The notes under the pieces are model-generated. The model worked only from the letters and a program-made list of their open reading frames with translations, had not been told where the DNA came from and searched no databases. From positions 1-6,951 of the forward strand of contig PIVQ01000379.1 of NCBI GenBank assembly GCA_003354055.1: a stretch of 6,951 nt of DNA, in the 5' to 3' direction. Below are positions 5,370 through 6,951 of the stretch, one piece after another. Source of the DNA: Desulfobacteraceae bacterium. Lineage in GTDB: Bacteria > Desulfobacterota > Desulfobacteria > Desulfobacterales > Desulfobacteraceae. The translations under genes and the position numbers were made by a program. Each line of letters begins with the position of its first letter. The stretch's first letter is position 1.

Positions 5370-6709
5370 TTAGATGACTTAGATTTTTTCAAAGCGAGCC
5401 AGGCCTCAAGACGTTGGTTTACTGTCTTTTCATACCCCCTCTGGGTGGGATAATAAAAGCGCTTGCCTTCCATGGCATCGGGCAGATAGGACTGGGGCAC
5501 ATATCCGTCCTTAAAATCATGGGCATATTGATAGCCTTTGCCATAGCCCATCTCTTTCATCAATCCTGTCGGCGCATTTCTAATATGCATGGGTACAGGC
5601 TGGTACCCATTATTTTTTACCGTCTCTTTAACCCGCTTATGGGCGGCATATACGGCATTACTCTTGGGAGCAGTGGCCAGGTAGACCGCTGCCTGAAATA
5701 AGGACCCATCCCCTTCGGGTCTGCCCAGGCGGCGGAAGGAAGCATCGGCGTTCATGGCCATGGTCAACGCTCCGGGATCTGCAAGTCCGACATCTTCGGT
5801 GGCAAAGCGGATCATCCTTCTCAGCATATAATAGGGATCTTCCCCGCCTGCCAGCATCCGCTCCAGCCAATAAATGGCCGCATCAGGATCACTTCCCCTA
5901 AGGCTTTTAATAAATGCGGATATGATATTGTAATGCTCTTCCCCGGACTTGTCATAGCGTAGAAATTTTTGTTCAACCGCCGCTTCAACATCCTTTATGC
6001 CAATGGGTTCTCCATTGCCGCCCCCGTCCTTTTGCCAGTGAAGGGCAGCTGTCTCAAGGTTTGTCAGCGCCATGCGGGCATCCCCTTCAGACACAGACGC
6101 AATATGGGCAAGTGCTTCTTCAGAAAAACTGTCTTCAGCCATGCCAAGGCCTTTTTCACTATCTGTAAGGGCCCGTTTAAGGATAAGAATGAGCTCGTCC
6201 CGATCTAAACTGTTCAGGGTAAAGATCCGGCACCTGGAAACCAGGGCGGGATTGACTTCAAAGGAGGGATTTTCCGTGGTCGCTCCCACAAGGGTGATAA
6301 GCCCGTTTTCCACATGGAAGAGGAAGGCATCCTGCTGGGCTTTGTTGAATCGGTGAATCTCATCCACAAAAAGCAGGGTTCTTTTTTTATAGAGCCTACG
6401 GGTTTCGGAGGCCTTGTCAATGATTGCACGGACCTCTTTAACCCCGGAAAGTACGGCTGAAATCTTAACACATTCGCTTTGGGTTTCACCAGCGATAATA
6501 TTGGCCAGGGTGGTCTTGCCGCAACCCGGGGGCCCCCAGAGAATCATGGAAAAGACACGGTCGTCGGCAACGGCTTTTTCAAGCAGGGTGCCGGGAACTG
6601 TGATATGGTCCTGGCCCCTCATCTCGTTCAGAGTCCGGGGACGCATCCTGTCGGCCAGAGGGGCGCCCTTCTCTATCTCCTCCCTGGCATGTCGTTCAAA
6701 TAAATCCAT
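5366..6709 (-). CDS. rarA: Replication-associated recombination protein A (AAA+ ATPase, RarA/MgsA)
   Basis: RarA is a cytoplasmic, DNA-associated AAA+ ATPase of the clamp-loader/RuvB-like group (bacterial MgsA, eukaryotic WRNIP1/Mgs1). It acts at stalled replication forks. The 447-residue length equals that of E. coli RarA. The family opening RMRPRTLNEMRGQDH spans 21-35. Walker A is GPPGCGKT at 59-66 with Lys65, and Walker B with the RarA signature LLFVDEIHRFNK spans 112-123 (Asp116, Glu117). The sensor 1 segment is GATTENPSF at 142-150, the arginine-finger region is SRCR at 158-161, and sensor 2 is EGDAR at 208-212. The C-terminal tetramerisation-type region shows SDPDAAIYWLERMLAGGEDP at 273-292 and APKSNAVY at 347-354. 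All key residues are intact. The ATG follows the der stop by 23 bp. No good Shine-Dalgarno site precedes it and an in-frame TGA sits just upstream, so this start is the only reasonable one. Translation may be coupled to der. Confidence 0.97.
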   Translation of the reverse strand: MDLFERHAREEIEKGAPLADRMRPRTLNEMRGQDHITVPGTLLEKAVADDRVFSMILWGPPGCGKTTLANIIAGETQSECVKISAVLSGVKEVRAIIDKASETRRLYKKRTLLFVDEIHRFNKAQQDAFLFHVENGLITLVGATTENPSFEVNPALVSRCRIFTLNSLDRDELILILKRALTDSEKGLGMAEDSFSEEALAHIASVSEGDARMALTNLETAALHWQKDGGGNGEPIGIKDVEAAVEQKFLRYDKSGEEHYNIISAFIKSLRGSDPDAAIYWLERMLAGGEDPYYMLRRMIRFATEDVGLADPGALTMAMNADASFRRLGRPEGDGSLFQAAVYLATAPKSNAVYAAHKRVKETVKNNGYQPVPMHIRNAPTGLMKEMGYGKGYQYAHDFKDGYVPQSYLPDAMEGKRFYYPTQRGYEKTVNQRLEAWLALKKSKSSN

Positions 6710-6732
6710 TGCTGTGTAAAACTTTCAGGTTA

Positions 6733-6951
6733 CTATCTGGAGTTCTTTTTATCCCGCTCCCGTTTTTTACGGCTCTGTTCCTTGCGCTGTTTTTGCATTT
6801 TTTCCGTGATTTTTTTCTTTCTTGTCTTAATTCTTTGAAATTCCATGGTATTGCCTGAAAACTCGATTTTTCCGGTTTTTTCCCTGAAGTAGAGCTTGAT
6901 CGGGGTCAGACTTAAAGGAATCATCTGGCGCAATTGGTTGACCAGATAGCG
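6733..6951 (-). CDS. der: C-terminal end of ribosome-assembly GTPase Der (EngA), partial
   Basis: Only the last 72 codons are in the window; the gene continues past the right edge, so the ATG at 6933 is an internal Met and not the start. The visible part begins RYLVNQLRQMIPLSLTPIKL. This matches the end of the Der KH-like domain, where the family reads roughly KRYL-N-LR-----GTPI-L-F. It is followed by a very basic Lys/Arg-rich tail typical of some Der proteins. Der has two tandem GTPase domains (outside the window) and binds the 50S subunit during assembly. The gene ends with tandem in-frame stops, TAG at 6733-6735 then TAA at 6730-6732, and rarA begins 23 bp later. A der-rarA transcription unit is likely. 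The assignment rests on the short C-terminal motif and tail only. Confidence 0.85.
   Translation of the reverse strand, partial: RYLVNQLRQMIPLSLTPIKLYFREKTGKIEFSGNTMEFQRIKTRKKKITEKMQKQRKEQSRKKRERDKKNSR

Overview
The window looks like a chromosomal stretch from an anaerobic deltaproteobacterium, most likely a Desulfobacterales-type sulfate reducer. That placement is an inference from protein flavour (a thiolase-like protein of the type common in fatty-acid- and aromatic-degrading sulfate reducers, and the sequence style of RarA and Der) and from moderate GC content. It is not a database result. No tRNA, rRNA, insertion sequence, CRISPR array or phage gene is visible.

Layout. Positions 107-1609 (+) encode a thiolase-superfamily protein with an extra C-terminal domain and none of the usual thiolase catalytic residues. 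It has its own promoter-like sequence and a Shine-Dalgarno site. Positions 1610-2237 hold no intact gene. They contain a decayed 3' end of a Sel1-repeat protein gene, still followed by what was probably its terminator, and then a promoter and leader for the next gene. Positions 2238-5333 (+) encode a 1031-residue protein built as zinc ribbon, protein-kinase fold with degenerate catalytic motifs, one membrane segment, trypsin/HtrA-like serine protease with an intact His-Asp-Ser triad, and a long TPR-like helical region. Positions 5366-6709 (-) encode the AAA+ ATPase RarA (MgsA), and 6733-6951 (-) is the 3' end of der (engA), the ribosome-assembly GTPase. der and rarA are 23 bp apart on the same strand and are probably co-transcribed.

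How the parts relate. der and rarA are housekeeping genes and the thiolase-like gene belongs to acyl-CoA metabolism. The large zinc-ribbon/pseudokinase/protease gene stands alone between them with its own promoter, and it is the novel item of the window. It reads as a single-polypeptide transmembrane device: an inactive kinase in the cytoplasm joined through one helix to an apparently active protease outside. Nothing adjacent obviously forms a system with it.

A second small curiosity lies at the convergent junction with rarA. Four 12-bp tandem repeats supply an in-frame TAA to the protease gene and an in-frame TAG to rarA in every copy.
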